Assembly (NCBI GenBank): GCA_016875875.1
Contig: VGOP01000011.1
Coordinates: 1-61,496, forward strand
From: Chloroflexota bacterium
GTDB lineage: Bacteria > Chloroflexota > Dehalococcoidia > GIF9 > UBA5629
DNA: 61,496 nucleotides
Reading direction: 5' to 3'
Under the pieces are notes generated by a model. The model did not search any database. It was not told the DNA's origin and was given only the letters and a program-made list of their open reading frames with translations. Positions within the stretch are counted from its first letter, which is position 1; each line of letters starts with the position of its first letter. Positions 9,118 to 18,719 of the stretch are shown piece after piece. The translations under genes were made by a program, and so were the position numbers.

Positions 9118-10172
9118 CACTTACAATTGTCAGCTTTATCGGCATACTAATATTACTTGTCTTCGCCCATGAGTTTGGGCATTTCATCACAGCCAAGCTT
9201 ACCCACGTAAAAGTAGAGGAATTTGGCATCGGTTTTCCACCTAGGCTTATAAGTTTCAAGCGGGGCGAGACAACATATTCACTAAACGCCATACCCCTTG
9301 GTGGCTTCACCAAGATGCTGGGAGAAGAAGATCCCAAGCTACCAGGTAGTCTGGCCAGCAAGAGTATCCCCGTTCGATTACTAGTTCTTAGCGCTGGCTC
9401 ATTGATGAATATTTTACTTCCGATATTACTACTTTCAATCAGCTTCATGATCCCCCACGATATGGTTCTGGAAAAAGTCCAAGTGAAAGAAGTGGCATCA
9501 GGTTCACCAGCTCAAATCGCTGGGATTGAGTCGGGAGACACAATCCTGGCAATAAACAATCACACAATTAGAAACCGCGGCGATGTCAGCTATATTATCC
9601 AGCTTAACCTCGGCTCAGAGGTACATATCCTGCTTCAAAAAGGCGAACTCAGTCAGCAAAAAGTAACTGTGCAACCAAGATGGAAACCACCGCAAGGACA
9701 AGGAGCCACTGGAATTAGTATCATCGGAGTAGATAGCACCATAGTCCGCGAATCCTATCCCATCTGGAAAGCAGTACCTTCAAGTATAATTCATTGCGGG
9801 GAAATCCTCATCTTATTCCGGAATGAAATAGTAGGCTGGTTCATTAGAGGAACAGCACCTCAGCTAACTGGTCCAATAGGTATTGCTGAACTGACCGGTG
9901 AGATGGCTAAGGCTGGTATTAGTCCGTTACTCGAATTCGCTGCTCTAATTAGCATAAACTTGGCCCTAATTAATCTGCTACCTTTCCCGGGTCTAGACGG
10001 GGGCAGACTCATCTTTGTAGCTTTAGAATGGATCCGACGGGGAAAAAGGATTTCGCCGAAGAGAGAGGGATTTGTGCATCTAATTGGTTTCATAGTGCTG
10101 ATACTTTTGATTATTGTTATAAGCTATTATGACATTACACGCATTTTTCAAGGAGAGAGCGCATTACCTTGA
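9102..10172 (+). CDS. rseP: Site-2 (M50) intramembrane metalloprotease RseP/MmpA-like
   Basis: Membrane zinc protease that cleaves transmembrane anti-sigma factors or signal peptides. The first helix carries the zinc site HEFGH in FAHEFGHFITAKL. One PDZ domain follows (ASGSPAQIAGIESGDTILAIN). The last part holds the second metal-binding motif NLLPFPGLDGGR and a terminal helix. 356 residues, consistent with single-PDZ forms. It begins inside the dxr 3' end and ends TGATG into ispG. Confidence 0.94.
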   Translation: MLETIALTIVSFIGILILLVFAHEFGHFITAKLTHVKVEEFGIGFPPRLISFKRGETTYSLNAIPLGGFTKMLGEEDPKLPGSLASKSIPVRLLVLSAGSLMNILLPILLLSISFMIPHDMVLEKVQVKEVASGSPAQIAGIESGDTILAINNHTIRNRGDVSYIIQLNLGSEVHILLQKGELSQQKVTVQPRWKPPQGQGATGISIIGVDSTIVRESYPIWKAVPSSIIHCGEILILFRNEIVGWFIRGTAPQLTGPIGIAELTGEMAKAGISPLLEFAALISINLALINLLPFPGLDGGRLIFVALEWIRRGKRISPKREGFVHLIGFIVLILLIIVISYYDITRIFQGESALP

Positions 10173-11215
10173 TGATCCGCAGGCAATCCAGACCCATTAG
10201 AGTCGGAACAATAACTATAGGTGGCGATGCACCTATCGTAGTCCAATCTATGAGCAAAACCGATACCAGAAACATAAAAGCTACCATAACTCAGATCAAG
10301 GAACTCGCCGACAGTGGCTGTGAGATAGTCCGAGTAGCAGTGCCCGATTTTGAAGCTGCACAGGCTGTTCCGACCATTAAGCAGCGTACCTCCATCCCCA
10401 TAATTGCAGATATCCATTTTGACTATCGACTTGCCCTTGAAGCATTGAAAGCCGGCGCTGATGGTCTTCGCTTGAACCCGGGCAATATCCGTGATCCCGA
10501 ACAAATTGCTAAAGTAGTCCATGCAGCCAAGCAAAGACAAATACCCATCCGCATAGGTATCAATGCTGGAAGCCTGCCACCATCTTCAAAGCAATCTGTG
10601 CCCATATCTGAGCATATGGTTAATGTAGCTCTGGAGCAAATCAACCTACTGGAAAGCCTTGACTTTGATTTGATTAAAGTCTCACTTAAAGCCTTCGACG
10701 TACCTACGACTATCGAAGCTTATAGGGCAATGGCCTCAAAAATACCCTACCCTTTGCATTTAGGTATAACTGAGGCAGGAATCCCCAGGGCCGGAGCCGT
10801 CCGCAGTGCTGTAGGCATCGGCATACTCCTTCATGAAGGCATCGGCGACACTATCCGTGTCTCCCTTAGCGCCCATCCCTGCGAAGAAGTAGACACCGCT
10901 TACGAAATCTTAAGAAGCCTTAACTTACGCCAACATGGCCCCACCTTGATAAGTTGCCCCTCGTGTGGACGGGCTGAAGTCGATATCATCAGCCTTGCTG
11001 AATCCGTAGACAGAAACCTAAGAGATATAAGTAAACCTATCAAGGTTGCCGTCATGGGTTGCGTTGTCAATGGACCAGGCGAAGCAAAGGAGGCCGATGT
11101 CGGCATCGCCTGCGGCAAAGGCAAAGGTGCCATTTTTAGAAAAGGCAAAGTGGTCAGCACCATCGCTGAGAAAGACTTCTTAGAAGCACTGATGGCAGAA
11201 GTAAAAAGCCTTTAA
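10172..11215 (+). CDS. ispG: (E)-4-hydroxy-3-methylbut-2-enyl-diphosphate synthase (flavodoxin/ferredoxin)
   Basis: A 4Fe-4S enzyme of the MEP pathway that converts MEcPP to HMBPP. TIM-barrel half: VGTITIGGDAPIVVQSMSKTDT, ADIHFDYRLALEA, GLRLNPGNI. Iron-sulfur half: SCPSCGR and VAVMGCVVNGPGEAK, providing the three cluster cysteines and the glutamate. 347 residues, the short bacterial form. I chose the ATG at 10172 that overlaps the rseP stop (TGATG); a TTG three bases earlier is possible. Confidence 0.96.
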   Translation: MIRRQSRPIRVGTITIGGDAPIVVQSMSKTDTRNIKATITQIKELADSGCEIVRVAVPDFEAAQAVPTIKQRTSIPIIADIHFDYRLALEALKAGADGLRLNPGNIRDPEQIAKVVHAAKQRQIPIRIGINAGSLPPSSKQSVPISEHMVNVALEQINLLESLDFDLIKVSLKAFDVPTTIEAYRAMASKIPYPLHLGITEAGIPRAGAVRSAVGIGILLHEGIGDTIRVSLSAHPCEEVDTAYEILRSLNLRQHGPTLISCPSCGRAEVDIISLAESVDRNLRDISKPIKVAVMGCVVNGPGEAKEADVGIACGKGKGAIFRKGKVVSTIAEKDFLEALMAEVKSL

Positions 11216-11313
11216 AATTAAACAGGTCTTTTTTAACAAACTGGCTCGAATTATACAGAGCCTGAAATCACAAATAACAAATAGGAATAACAAAAACCAA
11301 GAGGGAGAATAAA

Positions 11314-11595
11314 GTGGAATATCCGATAATTGTTAATGTGGATTATCAAGAGAAGCTTTCAAGGTTGACCACTCTCTTTCGAGGCCTTATGATTATACCT
11401 CACTTGATCATCCTTTGGGCTCTAGGCATAGCTTCCAGTCTTGTTGTTTTTATCGCCTGGTGGGCTATTCTGTTCACCGGCAGGTATCCTAAATGGGCTT
11501 TTAATTTCATCTCTGGCTATGTGCGCTGGTACACCAGGGTAAGCGGTTATTATCTGCTCCTGACTGACAAATATCCGCCCTTTAGTATAGAATAA
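11314..11595 (+). CDS. DUF4389-like small membrane protein
   Basis: A 93-residue protein with one long hydrophobic stretch (about residues 25-55) and the pattern RGLMIIPHLIIL, AWWAILFTGRYPKWAFNF, VSGYYLLLTDKYPPF. This matches the DUF4389 type of membrane protein of unknown function. It starts at GTG after GAGGGAG. It sits between ispG and proS, with about 100 bases before it and 52 after, and could be read with either. Confidence 0.75.
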   Translation: MEYPIIVNVDYQEKLSRLTTLFRGLMIIPHLIILWALGIASSLVVFIAWWAILFTGRYPKWAFNFISGYVRWYTRVSGYYLLLTDKYPPFSIE

Positions 11596-11647
11596 ACAGC
11601 AATAAAGGCTACCATTTAAGAGCAAAGTCAGCTTAAAGGATAGAAAT

Positions 11648-13357
11648 ATGCGATTTTCTAATCTCTTCGGCAAAACGCTAAAGGAAATACCTTCAGAAGC
11701 CGACACTTTAAGCCATCAGTTGTTGATTAGGACAGGGATGATTCAACAAGTAGCAGCCGGCGTCTACTCCTTCCTACCTCTAGGTTGGCGCGTGCTCAGG
11801 AAAATCGAGCAGATAATCAGAGAGGAAATGGACAGAGCCGGTGGGCAGGAGTTAATGCTGCCTACACTTCAACCTTTCGAACTGTGGGAGGAATCAGGAA
11901 GATATCCTTCTTTTGGCAAAACGTTGCTCACGGTCACCGACCGACGAGAACACAAGCTAGTCTTGGGACCCACCCATGAAGAAATTATCACCGATCTTGT
12001 GCGACGATACGTGCAGAGCTACCGCGACTTACCCCTTCTCCTCTATCAAATCCAGAATAAGTTCCGCGATGAACCGCGGCCTCGAGGCGGCTTACTACGT
12101 GTCCGCGAGTTTATTATGAAAGACCTCTACAGCTTCCATACCGATGATGCAGATTTAGACCGAAGCTATCAAGAGATGATTCAAGCCTACAAGAACGTTT
12201 ACTCCCGCTGTGGCTTACCAACAGTTGTAGTAGAAGCCGACAGTGGCGCCATAGGCGGCAAGGAGTCCCATGAGTTTATGCTCATCACTGAAACCGGTGA
12301 AGACGAAATCATTCATTGCTCGAATTGCGATTATGCCGCCAATATAGAAAAGGCTCAGAGCATCAAGCCCAAACAGGAAACAAAAGCTCACCTATCTATT
12401 GAGGAAATATCAACCCCAAACATCAAAACCATCGAAGAGGTAGCCAATTTTGTTGGTGTTCCAACAAGCCATACTTTGAAAGCAGTCTTTTATTCGGCAG
12501 ATGTCGAGATTATCTTTGTAGTGATCAGGGGGGACTTGGAAGTCAACGAGACAAAACTCAAAAACTTGTTAAAATGCTCTGAATTATGCTTGGCTACTGA
12601 AACTGAAGTTAAGACAGCCGGCTTAGTAGCTGGCTCGGCTTCGCCAATTGGTATAAAAGGAATAAAGATTATAGCTGATGACTCAATAAACTTAGGCTCC
12701 AATTTCATTGCCGGTGCCAATAAACCAGATACTCATCTTAAAAACGTGAACTACCCTCGTGATTTCAAGATTGACCTCATAGCTGATATTGCCATAGCAC
12801 GCCCCGGAGATGACTGCCCGAAATGCAACGGCAAACTCCAGTCCAGCCATGGAATTGAGGTAGGTCATGTCTTCAAACTAGGTATTTTCTACAGCGAGAA
12901 GATGGGCGCCTCTTTCCTTGCTCAAAATGGAGAATCACACCCAATCATTATGGGTACCTACGGCATCGGGTTAGGGAGACTACTGGCAGCTGCAGTGGAA
13001 CAAAATCACGATGATAAAGGCATTATTTGGCCAGCGGCGATTGCCCCTTATCATGTTTACCTCTGCCCGCTTCGTTTAGAAAATCCTGATATCGCTGAAA
13101 CCGCCGAGAAACTCTATCAAGATTTAACTAACAAAAACATAGAAGTGCTTTTCGATGACAGAAATGACTCCCCAGGAGTTAAATTCAACGATGCCGATAT
13201 TCTGGGCATACCCCTCCGCTTAACCATAAGCCCTCGCACCTTGGAAAGCCAGAGCATAGAGGTAAAATGGCGCAAGGAAAAACAAACCCAACTATTACCT
13301 TTGGAAGAGATAACTCCAAAAATCAAGAGGTTGCTCCGCGAAGCTAAGAGCAATTAA
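11648..13357 (+). CDS. proS: Prolyl-tRNA synthetase (bacterial type, with editing insertion)
   Basis: Class II aminoacyl-tRNA synthetase that charges tRNA-Pro. 569 residues. Catalytic motifs: GWRVLRKIEQIIREEM, FRDEPRPRGGLLRVREF (motif 2), GTYGIGLGRLLAA (motif 3). A YbaK-like editing insertion lies between motifs 2 and 3 (about residues 250-370, with FVGVPTSHTLKAVFY). A C-terminal anticodon-binding domain ends the protein (YLCPLRLENP). Its stop overlaps the stop of a convergent minus-strand gene by 4 bases. Confidence 0.96.
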   Translation: MRFSNLFGKTLKEIPSEADTLSHQLLIRTGMIQQVAAGVYSFLPLGWRVLRKIEQIIREEMDRAGGQELMLPTLQPFELWEESGRYPSFGKTLLTVTDRREHKLVLGPTHEEIITDLVRRYVQSYRDLPLLLYQIQNKFRDEPRPRGGLLRVREFIMKDLYSFHTDDADLDRSYQEMIQAYKNVYSRCGLPTVVVEADSGAIGGKESHEFMLITETGEDEIIHCSNCDYAANIEKAQSIKPKQETKAHLSIEEISTPNIKTIEEVANFVGVPTSHTLKAVFYSADVEIIFVVIRGDLEVNETKLKNLLKCSELCLATETEVKTAGLVAGSASPIGIKGIKIIADDSINLGSNFIAGANKPDTHLKNVNYPRDFKIDLIADIAIARPGDDCPKCNGKLQSSHGIEVGHVFKLGIFYSEKMGASFLAQNGESHPIIMGTYGIGLGRLLAAAVEQNHDDKGIIWPAAIAPYHVYLCPLRLENPDIAETAEKLYQDLTNKNIEVLFDDRNDSPGVKFNDADILGIPLRLTISPRTLESQSIEVKWRKEKQTQLLPLEEITPKIKRLLREAKSN

Positions 13358-13608
13358 CGCTCTTCTGGCTTGATACGCCGCTGAAACCAAGCAGCTATGA
13401 ATATCAACACACCACCCAGGATAATAGAGGCTAATATCTTTACCACCTCTGGTAGGCCCATAGTCAGAAAGAAGGTAAAGGTGAAAACGCCGGCTATACA
13501 GGCAAGGATGTAACTCACCAAATGAGCTTTGATCGGCTTCTTTTTCGCTGCTCGCCAAATCAACCAGCCGATAAAAGCTAAAGAGCCAATAACAGCTACA
13601 GCACCCAT
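13354..13608 (-). CDS. Small membrane protein, unknown function
   Basis: 84 residues with three hydrophobic segments (about 4-20, 32-50, 57-75) and a basic tail (QRRIKPEER). Not recognised. It is the last gene of a minus-strand run of three: an N-terminally anchored protein, a 57-residue membrane protein, and this one. The spacings are only a few bases. The convergent proS stop overlaps its own stop. Confidence 0.6.
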   Translation of the reverse strand: MGAVAVIGSLAFIGWLIWRAAKKKPIKAHLVSYILACIAGVFTFTFFLTMGLPEVVKILASIILGGVLIFIAAWFQRRIKPEER

Positions 13609-13611
13609 GAC

Positions 13612-13785
13612 TCACCAACCTCTCTCATAAAAGTATTTTCCAAACAGAGCAAACATAGCCGTGGTCAAGGCCAGACAAGCTAGCTTGCCTGGTTCAGAGA
13701 GGTATTTAATATACTCCACCGCCAGATAGCCAACTCCTGAAACACAAAGCAAGATTCCAAAACCATACAGAATATAGATTCTCAT
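13612..13785 (-). CDS. 57-residue membrane mini-protein, unknown function
   Basis: An ATG at 13785 follows GAGGT and reads MRIYILYGFGILLCVSGVGY..., with two hydrophobic stretches and the end GKYFYERGW. It ends 3 bases before the next gene starts and begins 16 bases after the stop of the gene upstream, so it is embedded in the small membrane-protein operon. That spacing and the ribosome site are the main support. No family was recognised. Confidence 0.55.
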   Translation of the reverse strand: MRIYILYGFGILLCVSGVGYLAVEYIKYLSEPGKLACLALTTAMFALFGKYFYERGW

Positions 13786-13800
13786 ACGCTTAATACCTCA

Positions 13801-14355
13801 TCACCTGCTGGTCTCAGGCACGGGGATAGGCAGAGGTGGTCCCTTTTCAGGGTACCCTGGCACAGGATAATAGCTCAGGATTATTTTGCGCTCTATTTCC
13901 CCACGCTTGATTCGTACAGTATATTCTCTATACTCCCCAGACACAGGACTTGACTCTCCCAGATCTTCAGACTGCAGTGTCCAATCAATTATTGTCTTCT
14001 TGAATGGTGCCACCGAGACTTCTGTTCTATCCAACAATTCAACAATCTTTTGGCCACCCTTCCAAACTGAAACCTCTACATCAACCAAATAGGTTGAAAA
14101 GCTTCTATTATCAATCTCGTACCGAAAGGGGATAGACTCCCCCCATCCCACGCCTAAGCTGTAACCCTCATAACTCTCTTTTACCCAGCGCTGCTGCCAA
14201 TAATCAGGCTCTATTACCTGTTCACGTTCTTGAACTGTGACATACAGCGTATCATATAAACCTAAGTAGCCATCCACGACAAATATAGCCAAAATCCCAG
14301 CGAAGCAGACTAAAGCCAAGTACAGATAAAGATTCGACTTACTTTTTGCTGACAA
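13801..14355 (-). CDS. Membrane-anchored protein of unknown function
   Basis: 184 residues. An N-terminal transmembrane anchor (LYLYLALVCFAGILAIFVV) is followed by a beta-rich extracytoplasmic domain with no cysteines and a proline-rich tail (PPLPIPVPETSR). No family recognised. It heads the three-gene small membrane-protein run that ends against proS. Confidence 0.65.
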   Translation of the reverse strand: MSAKSKSNLYLYLALVCFAGILAIFVVDGYLGLYDTLYVTVQEREQVIEPDYWQQRWVKESYEGYSLGVGWGESIPFRYEIDNRSFSTYLVDVEVSVWKGGQKIVELLDRTEVSVAPFKKTIIDWTLQSEDLGESSPVSGEYREYTVRIKRGEIERKIILSYYPVPGYPEKGPPLPIPVPETSR

Positions 14356-14431
14356 ATTTAACCAACCTTACCCATTCATCCTTGTTCACCAGATTTAAGG
14401 ATAAATATTGATTTGTTTAGTGAAGCTTTCT

Positions 14432-16180
14432 CTAGTGACCCCTTCTGACACTCCGCAAAAAGAAAACTAATCGAGTTATAAAAGCGCCAGCAACAACGAC
14501 GACAAGTATAAACGCCCATAGCGGCATAAGTCCAATCTTAACAAGTATTGGTGTGGTCCAACCGCTATCATTACCGGCACCATCTACAGCTTTAATCCGC
14601 CAATAGTATTTTCCTCGAAGTAAAGCTTCAGCATCAGTCAAGGTATATTGAGACTCAACCAGGTCATCCTTACTTAACATCGTAGTCACAAAGTCAGGTT
14701 GAGAAGATATCTGTAAACTATAGTAAACACCGCTCGGATCAGAGACATCAATCCATTCGAAGGTAGGAGCAGCACGATCGAAAAAGCCTACCCTACTCCC
14801 ATCCTTCGGCGACACAATCTGTGGTAAGGATGGTGGCGCCGTCTCCATGGTGAAAATACCAGAGGCTGAGGCACCACCAACATCAGCAGCGGTTACATTA
14901 TGCTTACCACCTAGACTTTTAGGGGCATTAAAGTTTGTTTGGAAGTTGCCTTTAGCATCTGTGACCAATTTAGTAACCACAGCAACATTATCATATTTAA
15001 TAGTCAATTCTTTGTCTGTGCCAAAACCAGTACCGTTGACCACGATATCACAACCTACATAGCCTTCGGTAGGCTCTATAACGATTTTCGATAAAATGGC
15101 CAGTTTAGCGTCAGCAATGTCAGCAGCAGTAGTTGAAGCACCATAAGCATCTATGAAATGACTACCCGCAGTACTGTCAGGTATAGCCAAAGAGATGGTC
15201 CAGCAACCATCTTTATTAGCTGTTATATCACTTCTGATAACACTACCATCAAACGTAACCACTATACCACTCTCGCTTCCACCAAAACCGCTGCCGTCGA
15301 TAGTTATACTGTCACCCACATACCCCGATTCCGGCTTAATTTTCACAGCAGGGGAGACTGTAAAGGTGGCATCAGGAACTTCATCAGCCTTGGTAGAAGC
15401 ACCTGAAGCATCTATTGTATGAACGCCTTTAATAGAGCTAGGAACAACAAGGGTAACACTCCACGACCCCTTACTGTCAGCACTGGCCCCAGTCTTTGCA
15501 TCGGTGCCATCATAGGTGACTCGAATGCTGCCTTCATCCTTGCCAAAGCCAGTACCACTGACAATAACTGAAGTGCCAACACCACCAGACGCCGGGCTAA
15601 GACTGATTTTGGGACTAACTGTTAAGGTGACATCAGGAACATCACCCCCCTTAGTGGTGCCTCCTGAGGCATCAACCGAGTGACTACCCTTTGCAGAGCT
15701 GGGCACAGAAAAAGTTGTGCTCCATGAGCCTTTATCATTAGCGGAAATTCCTGTCTTCGCATCTGCGCCATCAAAAGTGACCGCAATGTTGCTTTCAGTA
15801 ACGGCAAAGCCCTTTCCATCAATAGTGATAGAATCACCAAAAGTACCTGAATTTGGGTTAATATTTATCGAGGGAAGAACAGAAAATTGGGTGGACAAGA
15901 CCTGGGTATTAGTCGGATTTTCCACTGTGACAGTATGGTTACCCCGGGAGGCATCAGGCACAGTAAAGGCAACACTACCACCTCCAGGCAGTGTGCCTTG
16001 CTTTACCTCAGCTCCGTCCCACTTAATGGAATAAGACCCAGCAGTCAGTTCAGATATGGTCACCATCGTCCCGACAACACCAGCCGCTGGAGTCATGCCA
16101 GCAGCCTGGACATGACTTGCGAAACAAAGGGCTAAAAGCGAAGCTAAACAAAGAGCCAGGGCAAAAACTTTAGTTTTCAC
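14432..16180 (-). CDS. Secreted IPT/TIG-repeat protein with C-terminal membrane anchor
   Basis: 582 residues from a GTG at 16180 behind AGGAGGGGG. The signal peptide (KTKVFALALCLASLL...SHVQA) ends in an AxA-like site. At least four Ig-like IPT/TIG repeats follow, each with a variant of SPASGGVGTSVIVSGTGFG and VTFDGADAKTGISA. After these comes a fibronectin-like segment (YSLQISSQPDF, YYWRIKAVDGAGN). A terminal helix (WAFILVVVVAGAFITRLVFFL) and basic tail anchor it. Likely a surface adhesion or envelope protein; no ligand can be named. The near-identical repeats suggest recent internal duplication. Confidence 0.8.
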   Translation of the reverse strand: MKTKVFALALCLASLLALCFASHVQAAGMTPAAGVVGTMVTISELTAGSYSIKWDGAEVKQGTLPGGGSVAFTVPDASRGNHTVTVENPTNTQVLSTQFSVLPSININPNSGTFGDSITIDGKGFAVTESNIAVTFDGADAKTGISANDKGSWSTTFSVPSSAKGSHSVDASGGTTKGGDVPDVTLTVSPKISLSPASGGVGTSVIVSGTGFGKDEGSIRVTYDGTDAKTGASADSKGSWSVTLVVPSSIKGVHTIDASGASTKADEVPDATFTVSPAVKIKPESGYVGDSITIDGSGFGGSESGIVVTFDGSVIRSDITANKDGCWTISLAIPDSTAGSHFIDAYGASTTAADIADAKLAILSKIVIEPTEGYVGCDIVVNGTGFGTDKELTIKYDNVAVVTKLVTDAKGNFQTNFNAPKSLGGKHNVTAADVGGASASGIFTMETAPPSLPQIVSPKDGSRVGFFDRAAPTFEWIDVSDPSGVYYSLQISSQPDFVTTMLSKDDLVESQYTLTDAEALLRGKYYWRIKAVDGAGNDSGWTTPILVKIGLMPLWAFILVVVVAGAFITRLVFFLRSVRRGH

Positions 16181-16282
16181 GCTTGTCCCCCTCCTGCAAA
16201 TAATCACATCCTATTATAACGCAAATTTAGGCAAAAGTTCTGCTTAAGTGGAAGGTTTTGAACAATTCTGTTCGCGGACAAA

Positions 16283-18688
16283 TCAGCCCCGCAAGATAGC
16301 CCTTAAATCGCGTTGTAATTTATCAAGAATTTGCTTTTGGACTTCGTCGACCTCGCTATCAGTCAAGGTATGCGTGGATGACCGGTAGATAATTCTGAAA
16401 GCGAGGGATTTCTTACCTGCCGGCACCTGCTCTCCTACATAAAGGTCGAAAAGAGCGACCGAATTTACTAGAGGAAAACCTTGAATGATAGTACAAATCT
16501 GTTGATAAGTTATCTGCTCATCCACCAGAAGTGCAATATCCCTGCTCGTACTTGGATATCGGGGTATCGGTTGATAATTTTTGAGAGCAGCGGTAAAAGA
16601 TGACAATCTATCCAAGTCGATTTCAATAAGATAGGCCGTATCAGAAAGTTCAAAAGCTTTTGATACTTCGGGGTGCAGTTCACCAACTGCACCCAACTTT
16701 TCATTTCCAATAACTACATCGGCGATTCTCCCGGAAAATAAACTTTCATCTTCACCCGCATCAAAGCTCACCACCAATCCTAACCGTGATAAAACGGTCT
16801 CCAGTACCCCTTTGGCAGTAAAGAAATCAACAGACTCCTCTTTACCACGCCAGGACAACCTACGTTGTGAACCACCGAGCACAGCACAAAACATCTCTTT
16901 TTCTTGGGGCAAGTCTTTCTCCAGGGGTAAAAACACCTTCCCAACCTCAAAAAGTCTAATGCTACCTTCTTGATATCTCTCATTCCGAGCTAGAGTTGAT
17001 AGGAGGCCAGCTCGCAAACTGGTGCGAAGATATTCCTGCTCTCTGGACATTGGATTAGCCACTTTCATTGGAGTCGGACCTATCAGGCGAAGTTGTGGTG
17101 AAAGCCTGCTCAGCATCTCCAAGTTGGTCAAGGAATAGGTGAGTATCTCCTGAAAACCACAGCCAACAAGGATATTCCGTAGCTGTCGCCTGAGAGACAA
17201 CATCGGCAGTGGCTCATGCCTTGGCAATGGCGAACTCAGCATGGTAATCGGAATGTTGTCATAGCCGATAATGCGAGCTACCTCTTCGGCTAAATCAGCA
17301 GCACAACTGATGTCTGTGCGCCACCAGGGAACATCCACCTGAACCTGCGAGTTTGACCCAGCTTGCCGACAACCAAACCCCAATAGCTCCAGAGCCTTTG
17401 TTATTTCTCTAATTTCCAACTCCACACCAAGAAGCCGTTTAATATCAGCAAGAGGCAACAATACAGGTTCCCTCTGCTGCTTTCCGGGATAAACATCGAT
17501 AATTCCCTTTGCCACCTTGCCACAAGCCAATTCTGCCATCAATTCAGTGGCTCGTTTTAACGCTATTAGTGGCAAGTCCCTGCTAAGTCCCTTCTCAAAG
17601 CGCAACGAAGCCTCACTGCTTAGCCGAAGACCAAGGCTCCCCCGATGAATAACCGCCTGATCGAAGTTCGCTGATTCTATCAGAACGGTGGTAGTATTGG
17701 CAGTAACTTCCGTATCTGCCCCTCCCATAATGCCAGCAACAGCAGTAGCTCGCTCCTTGTCGGCAATAACCAGCATACTCGGGTTTAGAGTCCGCTCACT
17801 CCCATCCAACGTAGTTATAGTCTCACCGTTTGCTGCTCGGCGTACGACAATCTGTTTCCCACGTATCTGATTGTAGTCAAAAGCATGAAGTGGTTGTCCA
17901 TATTCCAGCATCACATAGTTTGTAACATCAACGATATTATTAATAGGACGCATACCGCAAGCCAACAAACGCCTTTGCAGCCACTGAGGCGATGAAGTCA
18001 GCTTAATCCCACTAAGCAAACTAGCACAGTACCTGGGGCACAAATCCGGCTCAACAATCTCCACTGAGACAAATAAGTCTATCGCTCTTTCTAATTCCTG
18101 ATAACGAACGTCAGGAACATGCAGTTTACCCCCGGCAAGAGCTGCCATTTCCCTAGCAACGCCAATCACCGATAGGCAGTCAGGTCGGTTTGGTGTTATG
18201 TCTAGGTCTAGAATCGTATCACCAAGATACTCAGACAAAGGAGTGCCAACTGTCGCTTCCATAGATAGAATCAAAATCCCTTCATGGCTACCAGAAATTC
18301 CCAATTCCTTCTCAGAGCAAATCATCCCTTTAGAAACAACACCACGAATCTTAGCCGGTTTCAATTGTACCATCTCTCCACTATGACCATCTATGAGTTG
18401 AGCCCCCACATGAGCAAAAACCACCTTATCACCAACGGCGACATTAGGTGCCCCACAGACCACGGTGGAATGTTGCTTCCCCAAATCAACGGTTACCAAT
18501 TTCAGACGATCAGCATTAGGATGGGCATTAACATCAACTATCTTGCCAATTACTATATTCTTCCAGTTCCCACCGATGACCTCCACTCCTCCAACCTCTA
18601 AACCAGCCATAGTCAACCGTTCACACATCTCCCCGAGTGGTACGGAAAAGTCGAAATATTCCTTTAGCCAGCGAAGTGAAACTTTCAT
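16283..18688 (-). CDS. pheT: Phenylalanyl-tRNA synthetase beta subunit
   Basis: Large subunit of the (alpha-beta)2 enzyme that charges tRNA-Phe. 801 residues with the full domain order: N-terminal RWLKEYFDF, tRNA-binding EMAP-like domain (KIVDVNAHPNADRLKLVTVD), B3/B4 editing domain, B5 DNA-binding-like domain (DITPNRPDCLSVIGVAREMAAL), class II-like core, and C-terminal FDX-ACB domain (YPSTSRDIALLVDE). It lies 31 bases after pheS and ends the thrS operon. Confidence 0.97.
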   Translation of the reverse strand: MKVSLRWLKEYFDFSVPLGEMCERLTMAGLEVGGVEVIGGNWKNIVIGKIVDVNAHPNADRLKLVTVDLGKQHSTVVCGAPNVAVGDKVVFAHVGAQLIDGHSGEMVQLKPAKIRGVVSKGMICSEKELGISGSHEGILILSMEATVGTPLSEYLGDTILDLDITPNRPDCLSVIGVAREMAALAGGKLHVPDVRYQELERAIDLFVSVEIVEPDLCPRYCASLLSGIKLTSSPQWLQRRLLACGMRPINNIVDVTNYVMLEYGQPLHAFDYNQIRGKQIVVRRAANGETITTLDGSERTLNPSMLVIADKERATAVAGIMGGADTEVTANTTTVLIESANFDQAVIHRGSLGLRLSSEASLRFEKGLSRDLPLIALKRATELMAELACGKVAKGIIDVYPGKQQREPVLLPLADIKRLLGVELEIREITKALELLGFGCRQAGSNSQVQVDVPWWRTDISCAADLAEEVARIIGYDNIPITMLSSPLPRHEPLPMLSLRRQLRNILVGCGFQEILTYSLTNLEMLSRLSPQLRLIGPTPMKVANPMSREQEYLRTSLRAGLLSTLARNERYQEGSIRLFEVGKVFLPLEKDLPQEKEMFCAVLGGSQRRLSWRGKEESVDFFTAKGVLETVLSRLGLVVSFDAGEDESLFSGRIADVVIGNEKLGAVGELHPEVSKAFELSDTAYLIEIDLDRLSSFTAALKNYQPIPRYPSTSRDIALLVDEQITYQQICTIIQGFPLVNSVALFDLYVGEQVPAGKKSLAFRIIYRSSTHTLTDSEVDEVQKQILDKLQRDLRAILRG

Positions 18689-18719
18689 TATTGAGTTCTA
18701 GAAATCAAAACGACCAGAT

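Noticed and set aside
15158-16034. Plus-strand ORFs opposite the IPT/TIG gene
   Set aside because: Shadows of the repeat-rich minus-strand gene; no ribosome sites and repeat-derived translations.
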